NCBI GenBank assembly: GCA_902779355.1
Contig: CACZBF010000010.1
Location: forward strand, 53,427-117,426
DNA: 64,000 nucleotides
Source of the DNA: an uncultured Lachnospiraceae bacterium
Lineage (GTDB): Bacteria; Bacillota; Clostridia; Lachnospirales; Lachnospiraceae
Direction: 5' to 3'
Shown here: in pieces, positions 42,678-51,289 of the stretch
How positions within the stretch are numbered: position 1 is the first letter of the stretch
Layout: each line of letters opens with the position of its first letter
The notes under the pieces: model-generated
Database searches by the model: none
What the model saw: the letters and a program-made list of their open reading frames with translations, nothing else
Told to the model about the DNA's origin: nothing
Program-made: the position numbers and the translations under genes

Positions 42678-43307
42678 ATGCAGAAGGTAACGATCCAGGG
42701 GATCTCGCTTTATACCGGTCCCGCATACGAGGCTGCTTCGATCGCGGAGTCTTTTCTCGAGGAAAATATGCTGCATGTGATCGGGGAGATCACATCAAGG
42801 ACGCTTTCCGCCGCAAGGACCGATGAAAAGATCAAACGCCACCTCGAACAGCTTGATCTGGCAGTGATCAGCGAAGTGAGCGTCTTGCGGGCCGCGGATG
42901 CGGATACGCCGATGCTCGTGCAGGAAGTCAAGAGCAGAACGTTTTTTCACACCTTCTTTGAAAGGTTGGAAAAGAATGGTCGCCACCTCTATCTGCTTTC
43001 GGATGACCGCGAAAAGTTAGAACTCCTCAAGTCTTATCTGGATGAGACATTCCCGACGCTGGCGCGTATCGGGGAAGGCGTGCTGGAGGAGCAGGTCGAC
43101 GATGAGGATCAGATCGTAAACGAGATCAATGCCGCCGCAGCGGATGTCGTGCTGTCTGTGATCGATTCCCCTGCAGCAGAGCATTTCTTCGAAGAACAGA
43201 GCAGAAAACTGGGTATCCGTCTCTGGTATGAGATCGGAGATTTTGAAAAAATGTACAAAAAAATCCATCAATCCTCTTCCTTTTTTAAACGAATTGCATT
43301 AAAATGA
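42678..43307 (+). CDS. Degenerate WecG/TagA/CpsF (GT26)-like protein
   Basis: 209 residues whose layout follows GT26 glycosyltransferases: VTIQGISLYTGPAYEAASIA at the start, TLSAARTDEKIKRHLEQLDLAVISE (about 41), FFERLEKNGRHLYLLSDDREK (about 93) and YLDETFPTLARIGEGVLEEQ. Family-defining catalytic features are missing: the DG after the LDL segment is replaced by SEV, and no PKQE-type motif is present near the end. It is therefore probably not an active ManNAc transferase; a binding or regulatory role is possible. It has its own promoter. Confidence 0.65.
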   Translation: MQKVTIQGISLYTGPAYEAASIAESFLEENMLHVIGEITSRTLSAARTDEKIKRHLEQLDLAVISEVSVLRAADADTPMLVQEVKSRTFFHTFFERLEKNGRHLYLLSDDREKLELLKSYLDETFPTLARIGEGVLEEQVDDEDQIVNEINAAAADVVLSVIDSPAAEHFFEEQSRKLGIRLWYEIGDFEKMYKKIHQSSSFFKRIALK

Positions 43308-43314
43308 TGAAAAA

Positions 43315-43494
43315 GGGTCAAAAGTGCCATGCGATAAAATCGCATGTGCACTTTGCGCAGAAATCCGGATGGACGGCGCAAGACGTCCGGGGGACGTCTG
43401 CTTTGCGCGGACCGAAGCGGAGCGTAGACAGCACGTCCACTCGGATCTTTGCGCAAAGATCACATGTCACTTCGTGACATGTGACTTTTGACTT
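43315..43494. repeat. Palindromic element, copy A (180 bp)
   Basis: The ends are GGGTCAAAAG and CTTTTGACTT. Inside each end is a small hairpin (43324-43352 region, and one with ACATGTCAC/GTGACATGT arms), and inside these a 24-position arm beginning TTTGCGCAGAAATCCG pairs at 20 positions with the stretch ending GGATCTTTGCGCAAA; the centre holds GACGTCC/GGACGTC. A second element with the same ends lies at 51136. It fills nearly all of the gap ahead of the regulator gene. Confidence 0.8.
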
Positions 43495-43520
43495 TAGCGG
43501 GATGCCGAGGAGGCAAAACT

Positions 43521-44612
43521 ATGGTATCGAATCAGATCTTACAGAACACGATTGATGGACTTAAGGAGATCACGCATACACAGATGTGCGTCCTGGATCC
43601 GGAAGGGAATGTACTCGCTTCCACCTTCACGGATGCGGACAAACATGCGAAAGCAGCAGCATCTTTTGCGTCATCCGAGGCAGATACGCAGATGATCCAG
43701 GGATTTCAGTATTTCAAAGTACTGGATGATCGGGAGATGGAGTATATCCTGCTTGTGCAGGGTGAAGGAGAAGAAGCCCATACCGTGGGCCGTATTGTCT
43801 GCTTCCAGATCCAGAGCCTTCTCGTTGCTTACAAAGAGCGTTTCGATAAAGACAATTTCATCAAGAACCTTCTGCTCGATAACCTCCTGCTTGTGGATAT
43901 CTATAATCGGGCGAAGAAACTCCATATCGATACCGATGTGAAACGCGTCGTTTTCATCGTAGAAGCGGGGCATGACAAGGATCAGAACGATCTGGAGCGT
44001 GTACGGAGTCTTTTTGGCGGCAAGAGCAAAGATTTCGTGACAGCGGTGGACGAAAGAGATATCATTGTAGTGAAGGAGCTGTCCGACGGAGATGATGCAG
44101 AGAGTCTAAAGAAGACCGCAGAGACGATCCTCGGTCTTTTCAAGAGCGGAGAGGGCAATCCGGATGTTTACATCGCTTACGGAACGGTGGCGAACGAGAT
44201 CCGGGAAGTGTCCGGCTCTTATAAAGAGGCGAAGATGGCGCTCGATGTCGGCCGGATCTTTTTTGAGGAGCAGAACATCATCGCATATTCCCAGCTTGGG
44301 ATCGGCCGTTTGATCTATCAGCTTCCCATGCCGCTCTGCAAGATGTTCATTAAGGAGATCTTCGACGGCAAGTCGCCGGATGAGTTTGATGAAGAGACGC
44401 TTGTTACGATCAACAAGTTTTTTGAGAAGAGCCTGAACGTCTCCGAGACTTCAAGGCAGCTCTACATCCACCGGAACACGCTCGTTTACCGGCTGGATAA
44501 GCTCCAAAAGAGCACAGGACTGGATCTACGCGTGTTTGAGGACGCGATCACATTCAAGATCGCATTGATGGTCGTCAAATACATGAAATATATGGAAAAC
44601 ATGGATTATTAG
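43521..44612 (+). CDS. CdaR/PucR-type helix-turn-helix transcriptional regulator
   Basis: 363 residues. The N-terminal part (about 1-110) looks like a sensory domain, the middle carries a GGDEF-like PucR segment (DVYIAYGTVANEIREVSGSYKEA, about 215), and the C-terminus has the PucR-type helix-turn-helix: ETLVTINKFFEKSLNVSETSR and LYIHRNTLVYRLDKLQKSTGLDL (about 305-340). No ligand can be named. ATG 43521 follows GAGGAGG, and the frame before it runs into the palindromic element. It stands 21 bp ahead of ftsE and could control the division block. Confidence 0.85.
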   Translation: MVSNQILQNTIDGLKEITHTQMCVLDPEGNVLASTFTDADKHAKAAASFASSEADTQMIQGFQYFKVLDDREMEYILLVQGEGEEAHTVGRIVCFQIQSLLVAYKERFDKDNFIKNLLLDNLLLVDIYNRAKKLHIDTDVKRVVFIVEAGHDKDQNDLERVRSLFGGKSKDFVTAVDERDIIVVKELSDGDDAESLKKTAETILGLFKSGEGNPDVYIAYGTVANEIREVSGSYKEAKMALDVGRIFFEEQNIIAYSQLGIGRLIYQLPMPLCKMFIKEIFDGKSPDEFDEETLVTINKFFEKSLNVSETSRQLYIHRNTLVYRLDKLQKSTGLDLRVFEDAITFKIALMVVKYMKYMENMDY

Positions 44613-44633
44613 AAAAGACAGAAGGAGAAGACA

Positions 44634-45299
44634 GTGATAAAACTGGAACATGTCAGCAAGTCCTACAAATCCGGTGTTATACCGGCGCTGAACGATGTGA
44701 GCATTACCATCAAGGAAGGAGAGTTCGTATTTCTGGTCGGAGACAGCGGATCCGGAAAATCCACGCTGATCAAGCTTCTGCTCAAAGAACTTGAGCCCTC
44801 TTCCGGCACGATTACGGTCAACGGTCAACAGCTTCATAAGATCAGGAGAAGGAAGATCCCGAAATACCGCAGAAACATCGGTGTGGTGTTTCAGGATTTC
44901 CGCTTGTTAAAAGACCGCAATGTTTATGAGAACGTGGCATTTGCACAGCGTGTCGTCGGGACGCCCGGACGCCGTATCAAACGCGCGGTGCCGAAGATGT
45001 TGTCTCTCGTGGGGCTGGCTGCGAAGTACAAGAGCAAACCGAAGCAGCTTTCCGGCGGGGAGCAGCAGAGAGTTGCCATTGCGCGTGCGCTCGTGAATCA
45101 GCCGAAGATCCTGCTTGCAGACGAGCCTACGGGAAATTTGGACAACAAGAATGCATGGGAGATCATGCGCCTGCTGTCTGAGATCAATAAACGCGGGACC
45201 ACGGTGCTTGTGGTCACGCACAACATGGAGATCGTAAAAGCGATGGACAAGCGGGTGATTACGATCAGGAAAGGTATCGTTACGGAAGATGAAGATTAA
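44634..45299 (+). CDS. ftsE: Cell division ATP-binding protein FtsE
   Basis: ABC ATPase of the FtsEX complex, which switches on wall hydrolases at the septum. The 221 residues have Walker A in GDSGSGKSTLIKLL (about 37), the FRLLKDRNVYENVAFA segment typical of FtsE, signature LSGGEQQRVAIARAL (about 138), Walker B ILLADEPTGNLD and the H-loop VVTHN. The start is GTG 44634 after AAGGAGAAG. It overlaps ftsX by 11 bp. Confidence 0.97.
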   Translation: MIKLEHVSKSYKSGVIPALNDVSITIKEGEFVFLVGDSGSGKSTLIKLLLKELEPSSGTITVNGQQLHKIRRRKIPKYRRNIGVVFQDFRLLKDRNVYENVAFAQRVVGTPGRRIKRAVPKMLSLVGLAAKYKSKPKQLSGGEQQRVAIARALVNQPKILLADEPTGNLDNKNAWEIMRLLSEINKRGTTVLVVTHNMEIVKAMDKRVITIRKGIVTEDED

Positions 45300-46197
45300 T
45301 TCCTTTTTTTACTCAATCCAGCAAGGTGTCAAAAATATCTGGAGGAACAAGCTGTTCTCCCTCGCGTCGATCGCAACGATGGCGGCATGTATCTTTCTCT
45401 TCGGTCTTTTCTATATGATCGTGACGAACTTCCAGGATATGGTGCAGAACGCAGAAGAAGGCGTAGCCATCACGGTATTCTTCCAGCCGGAGATCGGGGA
45501 AAGCGAGATCATCGCGTTTGAGGACGAGATCACACGTCGCCCTGAGGTGGCGGAATGTGTGTATGTTTCTGCGGATCAGGCATGGGAAGAATTTAAGAGC
45601 GAATATTTTGAAGGACATGAGGAGCTTGCGGAAGGCTTTGAAGCGGACAACCCACTGGCGAATTCCGCGCACTACGAAGTCTATCTCTCCGATGTGTCGA
45701 TGCAGAATGCGCTCGTGACGTTTCTGGAGTCACAGGAGATTGTCCGTGAGGTGCATCAGTCGGAGGCAGCGGCAAAGACCTTGTCCGACCTGAACACGCT
45801 CATCAAATACATCTCGATCGGCATCATCGCGATCCTGTTCGCGGTTGCGGTCTTCTTGATCAGCAATACGGTCAACGTCGGTATCTCCGTCAGAAAAGAA
45901 GAGATCGCCGTCATGAAGTTGATCGGTGCGACGGACTTCTTCGTGCGCGCCCCGTTTATCGTGGAAGGTATCTTGATCGGACTCATCGGTTCCGCGATCC
46001 CGCTCGTGATCCTCTTTTATCTGTATCGCAGGATCGTTGCCTATATTGGGGAGCGGTTTCATTTTATCAGTTCGATGCTGCAATTCCTGCCTGTACAGGA
46101 GGTGTTTCGTATTCTCCTGCCCGCGGGCCTGATCATGGGCGTAGGCGTTGGTCTGATCGGCAGTGCGATCACGGTACGCAGACACCTGAAGGTATGA
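45289..46197 (+). CDS. ftsX: Cell division protein FtsX
   Basis: Membrane partner of FtsE; 302 residues with four membrane segments (about 25-45, 170-192, 220-245, 270-295) and a large external loop after the first, which in this family binds the hydrolase or its activator. The N-terminus FYSIQQGVKNIWRNKLFSLASI and RKEEIAVMKLIGATDFFVRAPF are family marks. It ends 4 bp ahead of the M23 hydrolase gene, its likely partner. Confidence 0.96.
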   Translation: MKINSFFYSIQQGVKNIWRNKLFSLASIATMAACIFLFGLFYMIVTNFQDMVQNAEEGVAITVFFQPEIGESEIIAFEDEITRRPEVAECVYVSADQAWEEFKSEYFEGHEELAEGFEADNPLANSAHYEVYLSDVSMQNALVTFLESQEIVREVHQSEAAAKTLSDLNTLIKYISIGIIAILFAVAVFLISNTVNVGISVRKEEIAVMKLIGATDFFVRAPFIVEGILIGLIGSAIPLVILFYLYRRIVAYIGERFHFISSMLQFLPVQEVFRILLPAGLIMGVGVGLIGSAITVRRHLKV

Positions 46198-46201
46198 TTG
46201 C

Positions 46202-47446
46202 ATGAAAAAAAAAGTATCCGTTTTTCTGGCGTTCGTATTGCTTTTCCTGACGCCGGTAAACGGGAGGATCTTCGCTTCCAGCGCAAACCAAAAGCTTTCG
46301 GAAGCGGAACGGCAAATGAAAGAGCTGGAGGATCAGCTGAATAGCGCAAAGCAGCTGATCAGCAGTCTGGAAGGATCAAAAGCAGATATCGAGTCACGCG
46401 TCGCGGAGCTGGATAAACAGTTATCCGCGATTTCTTCCCAGATCAATGATCTCTCAGAGCAATTGGATGAGAAGACCGCCGAGATCAATGAGGCGCAAAA
46501 GGAGCTGGATAAGACCGGCGAAGAACTGGAGCAGGCGCGTGAGGATGTGGATGAGCAATACGCGGATATGAAGCTCCGGATCCAATATATGTACGAGAAT
46601 TCCATGACCTCCGACTTCCTGAATCTTTTCTGCAGATCCGGATCCATCACGGAGCTTTTGAATGCCGTGGAGTATATCAGGCAGCTGTCGGAATATGACC
46701 GGGAAATGCTGACCGATTATCAGGAGAAAGTGAACCGCGTCGCCAACCTGAAAGTCGAGATCGAGGAAGAAAAGACGGCCTTGGAAGAAGACCGTGCCGA
46801 GCTGCAGGAGCTGAAAGCAGTCTCCGAGGAACAGCAGGCGACAGTGGCGGCCCTGGACAATGCAAAGAAAAATGAACTGATGCAGGTCAATACCTACATC
46901 GATCAGGCGGAAAATACCGCCGAGGCTTATGAGAATGAGATCGCGGCACAGAATGAGGTGATCGCGGAGATCCGGGCGGAGATCGCCCGGGAGGAAGAAC
47001 GGAAAAGGGCAGCCGAGGAAAGCGGAGAAACCTATGAGGAACGGAATTACGACGGCGGCGTTTTTTTGTGGCCCTGTCCCGCGAGCCATCGGGTGACCAG
47101 TGATTACGGGCTCCGGTCTTCACCGACGGCGGGGGCATCCACCAATCATAAAGGGATCGATATCGGCGCACCCTACGGTTCCGCCATTGTCGCAGCGGCT
47201 CCCGGCGAAGTGACCTTTGCGGGTTATTCCTCCGGTGCCGGAAATTATGTCATTATCAACCACGGATCGGGACTCCGTACCGTTTATATGCATTGCTCGT
47301 CTCTGAACGTATCACAGGGGCAGCAGGTTTCGGCCGGAGATACAGTGGGTTATGTCGGCAGCACCGGCATCTCCACGGGAAATCACCTGCATTTCGGTGT
47401 TTCCGAAAACGGGGAATATGTCTCTCCGTGGAATTATCTTGGATAG
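46202..47446 (+). CDS. Secreted coiled-coil M23 metallopeptidase, EnvC-like FtsEX partner
   Basis: 414 residues. Signal peptide (about 1-26), long coiled coil (about 28-285, heptads rich in Glu, Gln, Leu, with the NSMTSDFLNLFCRSGSITELLNAVEY segment split into a helical hairpin), then a C-terminal M23 domain. Zinc and catalytic residues are intact: NHKGIDIGAPYG (HxxxD, about 318) and HLHFGVSENGEY (HxH, about 397). In contrast with E. coli EnvC, which has lost its active site, this one should cut peptidoglycan itself. Its coiled coil probably binds the FtsX loop, like PcsB of streptococci. Confidence 0.92.
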   Translation: MKKKVSVFLAFVLLFLTPVNGRIFASSANQKLSEAERQMKELEDQLNSAKQLISSLEGSKADIESRVAELDKQLSAISSQINDLSEQLDEKTAEINEAQKELDKTGEELEQAREDVDEQYADMKLRIQYMYENSMTSDFLNLFCRSGSITELLNAVEYIRQLSEYDREMLTDYQEKVNRVANLKVEIEEEKTALEEDRAELQELKAVSEEQQATVAALDNAKKNELMQVNTYIDQAENTAEAYENEIAAQNEVIAEIRAEIAREEERKRAAEESGETYEERNYDGGVFLWPCPASHRVTSDYGLRSSPTAGASTNHKGIDIGAPYGSAIVAAAPGEVTFAGYSSGAGNYVIINHGSGLRTVYMHCSSLNVSQGQQVSAGDTVGYVGSTGISTGNHLHFGVSENGEYVSPWNYLG

Positions 47447-47449
47447 CTT

Positions 47450-48676
47450 ATGGAAGAAAAGAAAAAAAGCGGATTTTTGCCGGGGCTTCTTGTCGGCATC
47501 CTGATTGCAGGGATCGTATTTTTGATCCTGTTCCTGGTGCTTTGGCAACAGACCAAAACCGTGAATGCATCGTCGCAGACAGACACAAAGCGTATCGGTC
47601 TTTCCGATGAGGCGGTCTCAAAGATCATGGCGCTGGAAGGGTTGATCGAGCTGAATTATCTCGGCGAGATCGATCGGGAAGCAGAAGAGGAAGGCCTGTA
47701 TAAAGGCCTTGTAGATTCCCTGAACGACCCTTATTCCGAGTATTATACGCAGGAAGAGTATCAGGAGAATTTTGAAAGAGTTACGAAGCAGTATTACGGG
47801 ATCGGCGCGACCTTGACGCAGGATCCGGAGACGAATCTGATCTCGGTGGTCTATATATATCCGGATACGCCGGCGGAGCGCGCGGGACTGAAAGTAGGAG
47901 ACGTCCTCTTTTCCGTGGACGGGACTGAGGGCGCTTCCGTGACGCTGGATGACTATGTGGATCTGATCCGCGGAGAAGCCGGCACCTCGATCCATGTGGT
48001 CGTGGTCCGGGAAGGCGTGGATCATGACCTGGAAGTTGATATTACGCGGGAAGAGATCACGCTCCCGACCGTACAATCGGAAATGATGGACGGAGATATC
48101 GGCTATATCTATATCTCCAATTTTGCAGCCAACACGGCGGAAGAGTTCGAAGCGACTGTGGAGGATCTGACAAAGCAGGGGATGAAGGCGATGATCCTCG
48201 ATGTCCGTTACAACCCGGGCGGGATCCTGTCATCCGTTGTGCAGATCCTGGATGATATTTTACCGGAAGGGACAGTCGTTTATACTGAGGACAAATACGG
48301 CAAACGGACGGATGAAGTATCGGATGAAGAGCATCAGATGCAGCTGCCGATCGCGGTATTGATCAATGGCGACAGCGCCAGCGCATCCGAGATCATGGCA
48401 GGCGCGATCCGGGATTACGATTATGGGACGCTGATCGGGACAACAACCTACGGTAAGGGCGTTGTGCAAAAGACCTTTGAGCTGGAAGACGGGTCAGCAG
48501 TCAAACTGACGATCGAGGAATACTTTACGCCGGACGGAGAAAACATCCACGGCAAGGGGATTGCGCCGGATATCGAGCTCGAGTATGAGTTCCTCGGCGG
48601 AGAAGACGATGAATATGACTATTCGCTGGATAATCAGGTTCAGAAGGCGATAGAAGTATTAAAGGAACAACTGTAA
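47450..48676 (+). CDS. Carboxy-terminal processing protease CtpA (S41)
   Basis: 408 residues with an N-terminal membrane segment (about 8-30), a PDZ domain (about 110-190, GIGATLTQDPETNLISVVYI, AERAGLKVGDVLFSVDG) and an S41 protease domain. The catalytic Ser is in NGDSASASEIMAGAI (about 305) and Lys in TYGKGVVQKTF (about 343). CtpA enzymes trim or remove wall hydrolases in several bacteria, so the M23 protein encoded 3 bp upstream is a plausible substrate. The Shine-Dalgarno is weak, so coupling to the previous gene is likely. Confidence 0.94.
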   Translation: MEEKKKSGFLPGLLVGILIAGIVFLILFLVLWQQTKTVNASSQTDTKRIGLSDEAVSKIMALEGLIELNYLGEIDREAEEEGLYKGLVDSLNDPYSEYYTQEEYQENFERVTKQYYGIGATLTQDPETNLISVVYIYPDTPAERAGLKVGDVLFSVDGTEGASVTLDDYVDLIRGEAGTSIHVVVVREGVDHDLEVDITREEITLPTVQSEMMDGDIGYIYISNFAANTAEEFEATVEDLTKQGMKAMILDVRYNPGGILSSVVQILDDILPEGTVVYTEDKYGKRTDEVSDEEHQMQLPIAVLINGDSASASEIMAGAIRDYDYGTLIGTTTYGKGVVQKTFELEDGSAVKLTIEEYFTPDGENIHGKGIAPDIELEYEFLGGEDDEYDYSLDNQVQKAIEVLKEQL

Positions 48677-48705
48677 ACAGTCAGAGATGGAAAGGAAGTG
48701 ATTCT

Positions 48706-49840
48706 GTGGTAGAGTTGGACCCGTTTAAATACAAACTCGGCACCTATAAGGAGCCGCTGCAGGAAGTGAGGGATTCACTTTAACTTAGCAGACAAAGCGC
48801 ATAAGATCGAAGAGCTGGAGCGCGAGATGGAAGCGCCGGATTTCTGGAATGATCCGACCGTCTCCCAGGAGAAGATGAAGGAGCTGAAAAGCTACAAGGA
48901 TGATCTGGCGGTGATCCAAAATCTGGAAACCAAGGTCGAGGACATCGAGACGTTGATCGAGATGGGAGAAGAGGAAAACGATCCCGCGCTGATCCCCGAG
49001 GTGGAGGAAGCCTTCCGGGAATTTGAAGAAGCCTTCGAAAAGATCCGTGTCAAAACGCTGCTTTCCGGGGAATATGACCGGGACGGTGCGATCGTGTCGC
49101 TCCATGCGGGCGCCGGCGGCACGGAATCCTGCGACTGGTGCAGCATGTTATACCGCATGTACAGCCGTTGGGCAGCAGATAAGGAATTTACCTTGACGGT
49201 ACTGGATTCTTTGGACGGAGATGAAGCCGGACTGAAATCCGTGACATTTCAGATCGACGGGGAGAATGCCTACGGGTATCTGAAATCGGAGAAAGGTGTA
49301 CACAGACTGGTGCGCATTTCACCATTCAATGCGGCGGGGAAACGTCAGACTTCGTTTGTGTCCTGCGATGTGATGCCGGAGATCGAAGAAGACATTGATA
49401 TCGAAGTGAGGGATGAGGACATCCGGATCGATACCTACCGTTCCAGTGGGGCGGGCGGCCAGCATATCAATAAGACTTCTTCCGCAATCCGGATCACGCA
49501 TCATCCGACGGGCATCGTGGTGACCTGTCAGAACGAGAGATCGCAGTTCCAGAACAAAGACAAGGCAATGCAAATGCTGAAGGCAAAACTCCTGCTTTTG
49601 AAACAAGAGGAGAATGCCGAGAAAGCCGCGGACATCCGCGGAGAAGTCACGGAGATCGGATGGGGCAATCAGATCCGTTCCTACGTGCTACAACCGTATA
49701 AGATGGTGAAGGATCTGCGTACGGGCGCCGAGACCGGCAACACAGATGCGGTGCTTGACGGCGCGATCGATCCCTTTATCACGGCGTATCTCAAATGGCT
49801 CTCACAGGGCCGCCCGGACCGAAAGGTTTCGGATTCATAA
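48706..49840 (+). CDS. prfB: Peptide chain release factor 2, with +1 programmed frameshift
   Basis: RF2 ends translation at UGA and UAA. Codons 1-25 run from GTG 48706 to CTT 48780 and meet TAA (48781-48783); skipping T 48781 continues as NLADKAHKIEELERE into the long frame, giving about 377 residues. The body has the SPF recognition motif (RISPFNAAGKRQTSF, about 212) and the GGQ motif (SSGAGGQHINKTSS, about 252). The segment upstream of the shift, DPFKYKLGTYKEPLQEVRDS, matches RF2 N-termini, so a start inside the main frame is unlikely. GGAAG lies ahead of the GTG. Confidence 0.93.
48768..48784 (+). promoter_or_regulatory. prfB recoding site with UAA stop
   Basis: The slippery codon CTT (48778-48780) is followed by TAA and C (48784), in place of the common CTT-TGA-C. 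A Shine-Dalgarno-like GAGGG (48768-48772) lies five bases ahead of CTT; in the well-studied E. coli site AGGGGG lies three bases ahead. Confidence 0.85.
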
Positions 49841-49879
49841 GGAAAACAAAAGAAAAGTGTATCTAAGGAGGAAAGAGAA

Positions 49880-51118
49880 ATGGGTATTATCAAAGCACTT
49901 TTGGAAGGCGTCGGGGGTTCCCTTGCCGATCAGTGGCTTGACGTTGTTGAGCCGGAGGACATGGGCGACCAGACTGTTTTCGTCAGAGGCGTCAAGGTAA
50001 AGAAGGGATCGAACACCAAGGGCAATGACGATGTGATCACGGACGGATCCGTGGTGCATGTCTATGACAACCAGTTCATGATCTTAACCGACGGCGGCAA
50101 GGTCATCGACTATACGGCAGAGCCCGGTTATTACAAGGTGCAGAACGCTTCCGCGCCGTCACTTTTTAACGGACAGTTCGGCGATTCCATCAAGGAGTCT
50201 TTCGAACGTATCAAATTCGGCGGTATGACCCCGCAGTCCCAGAAGGTGTTCTTTGTCAACCTGCAGGAGATCAAGGGCATCAAGTTCGGGACACGCAATC
50301 CGGTCAACTATTTTGACAACTTCTACAATGCGGAACTGTTTATCCGTGCACACGGCACCTACTCGATCAAGATCTCTGACCCGCTGAAGTTCTATGCAGA
50401 AGCAATCCCGCGTAATGCGAACAAGGTGGAGATCAACGAGATCAACGAGCAGTATCTGTCCGAGTTCCTCGAAGCGTTCCAGGCATCCATCAACAAGATG
50501 TCCGCAGACGGCGAGCGGATCTCCTTTGTGACGAGCAAGGGCAGAGAGCTCAGCAAGTACATGGCAGAGGTGCTGGACGAAGACTGGAAGCAGATGCGCG
50601 GTATGGAAGTCCAGGCAGTCGGTATTGCGAGCATCTCCTACGATGAGGAGTCCCAGAAACTCATCAACAAGCGCAACGAAGGTGCAATGCTCTCCGATCC
50701 CACGATCCGCGAGGGTTATGTACAGGGACAGATCGCACAAGGTATCAATGCGGCAGGCTCCAATCCGAACGGCGCAGCCATGGGATTCATGGGTGTTGGC
50801 ATGGGTATGCAGGCAGGCGGTGCTTTTATGGGAACCGCTTCACAGGCAAATATGCAACAAATGCAGATGCAGCAGCAACAGCAGATGCAGCAGCAGCAAA
50901 TGCAGCAACAGCAGGCTCCGCAGCAGGCGGCTCCGGCAGCTGCACCGGCAGCAGCAGCGCCGGCGGCAGGCTCCTGGACCTGCGAATGTGGTCAGACGAA
51001 CACCGGAAAGTTCTGCTCGAACTGCGGCAAGCCCGCACCGGCGGCAGACTGGACCTGCAGCTGTGGCCAGGTGAACACCGGTAAATTCTGCTCCAACTGC
51101 GGAAACCCGAGACCGTAA
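49880..51118 (+). CDS. SPFH-domain protein with two C-terminal zinc ribbons, YdjI-like
   Basis: 412 residues. The SPFH/band 7-like part (about 20-290) shows TDGSVVHVYDNQFMILTDGG and SYEQ-free core VFFVNLQEIKGIKFGTRNP, as in Bacillus YdjI. A Gly/Met stretch and a Gln/Met-rich tract (about 315-350) lead to an Ala/Pro linker and two zinc ribbons, WTCECGQTNTGKFCSNCG and WTCSCGQVNTGKFCSNCG. In Bacillus the ydjGHI genes follow pspA and respond to envelope stress; here the order is changed and pspA is not adjacent. AAGGAGG precedes the ATG. Confidence 0.88.
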   Translation: MGIIKALLEGVGGSLADQWLDVVEPEDMGDQTVFVRGVKVKKGSNTKGNDDVITDGSVVHVYDNQFMILTDGGKVIDYTAEPGYYKVQNASAPSLFNGQFGDSIKESFERIKFGGMTPQSQKVFFVNLQEIKGIKFGTRNPVNYFDNFYNAELFIRAHGTYSIKISDPLKFYAEAIPRNANKVEINEINEQYLSEFLEAFQASINKMSADGERISFVTSKGRELSKYMAEVLDEDWKQMRGMEVQAVGIASISYDEESQKLINKRNEGAMLSDPTIREGYVQGQIAQGINAAGSNPNGAAMGFMGVGMGMQAGGAFMGTASQANMQQMQMQQQQQMQQQQMQQQQAPQQAAPAAAPAAAAPAAGSWTCECGQTNTGKFCSNCGKPAPAADWTCSCGQVNTGKFCSNCGNPRP

Positions 51119-51135
51119 GGAAAAAAGTTTTGTAA

Positions 51136-51267
51136 GGGTCAAAGGTCGCAATGTCACGAAGTGACATTGTGACCTTTGCGCCGGGAGGCGTCTCGACACG
51201 CTAGCGTGTCAGAGCGCCTCTCAGCGCAAAGCGCACATGCGTGTCCCACGCATGGCGCTTTTGACCC
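51136..51267. repeat. Palindromic element, copy B (132 bp)
   Basis: The ends are GGGTCAAAGG and CTTTTGACCC, 9 of 10 complementary. Then come a perfect-looking hairpin (51144-51157 with 51161-51174), TTTGCGC paired with GCGCAAA (51224-51230), a central hairpin with GACACG-CTAG-CGTGTC, and a second terminal hairpin (51231-51258, GCGC...GCGC). The order of parts is the same as in the element at 43315, with different inner sequence. It occupies the gap between the SPFH and zinc-ribbon genes. Confidence 0.8.
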
Positions 51268-51289
51268 GTATCACGTTTTTGGAGTACAT

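Noticed and set aside
48827..49840. RF2 starting at ATG 48827 without frameshift
   Set aside because: There is no ribosome site there, and the upstream frames encode the expected RF2 N-terminus across a recoding site.
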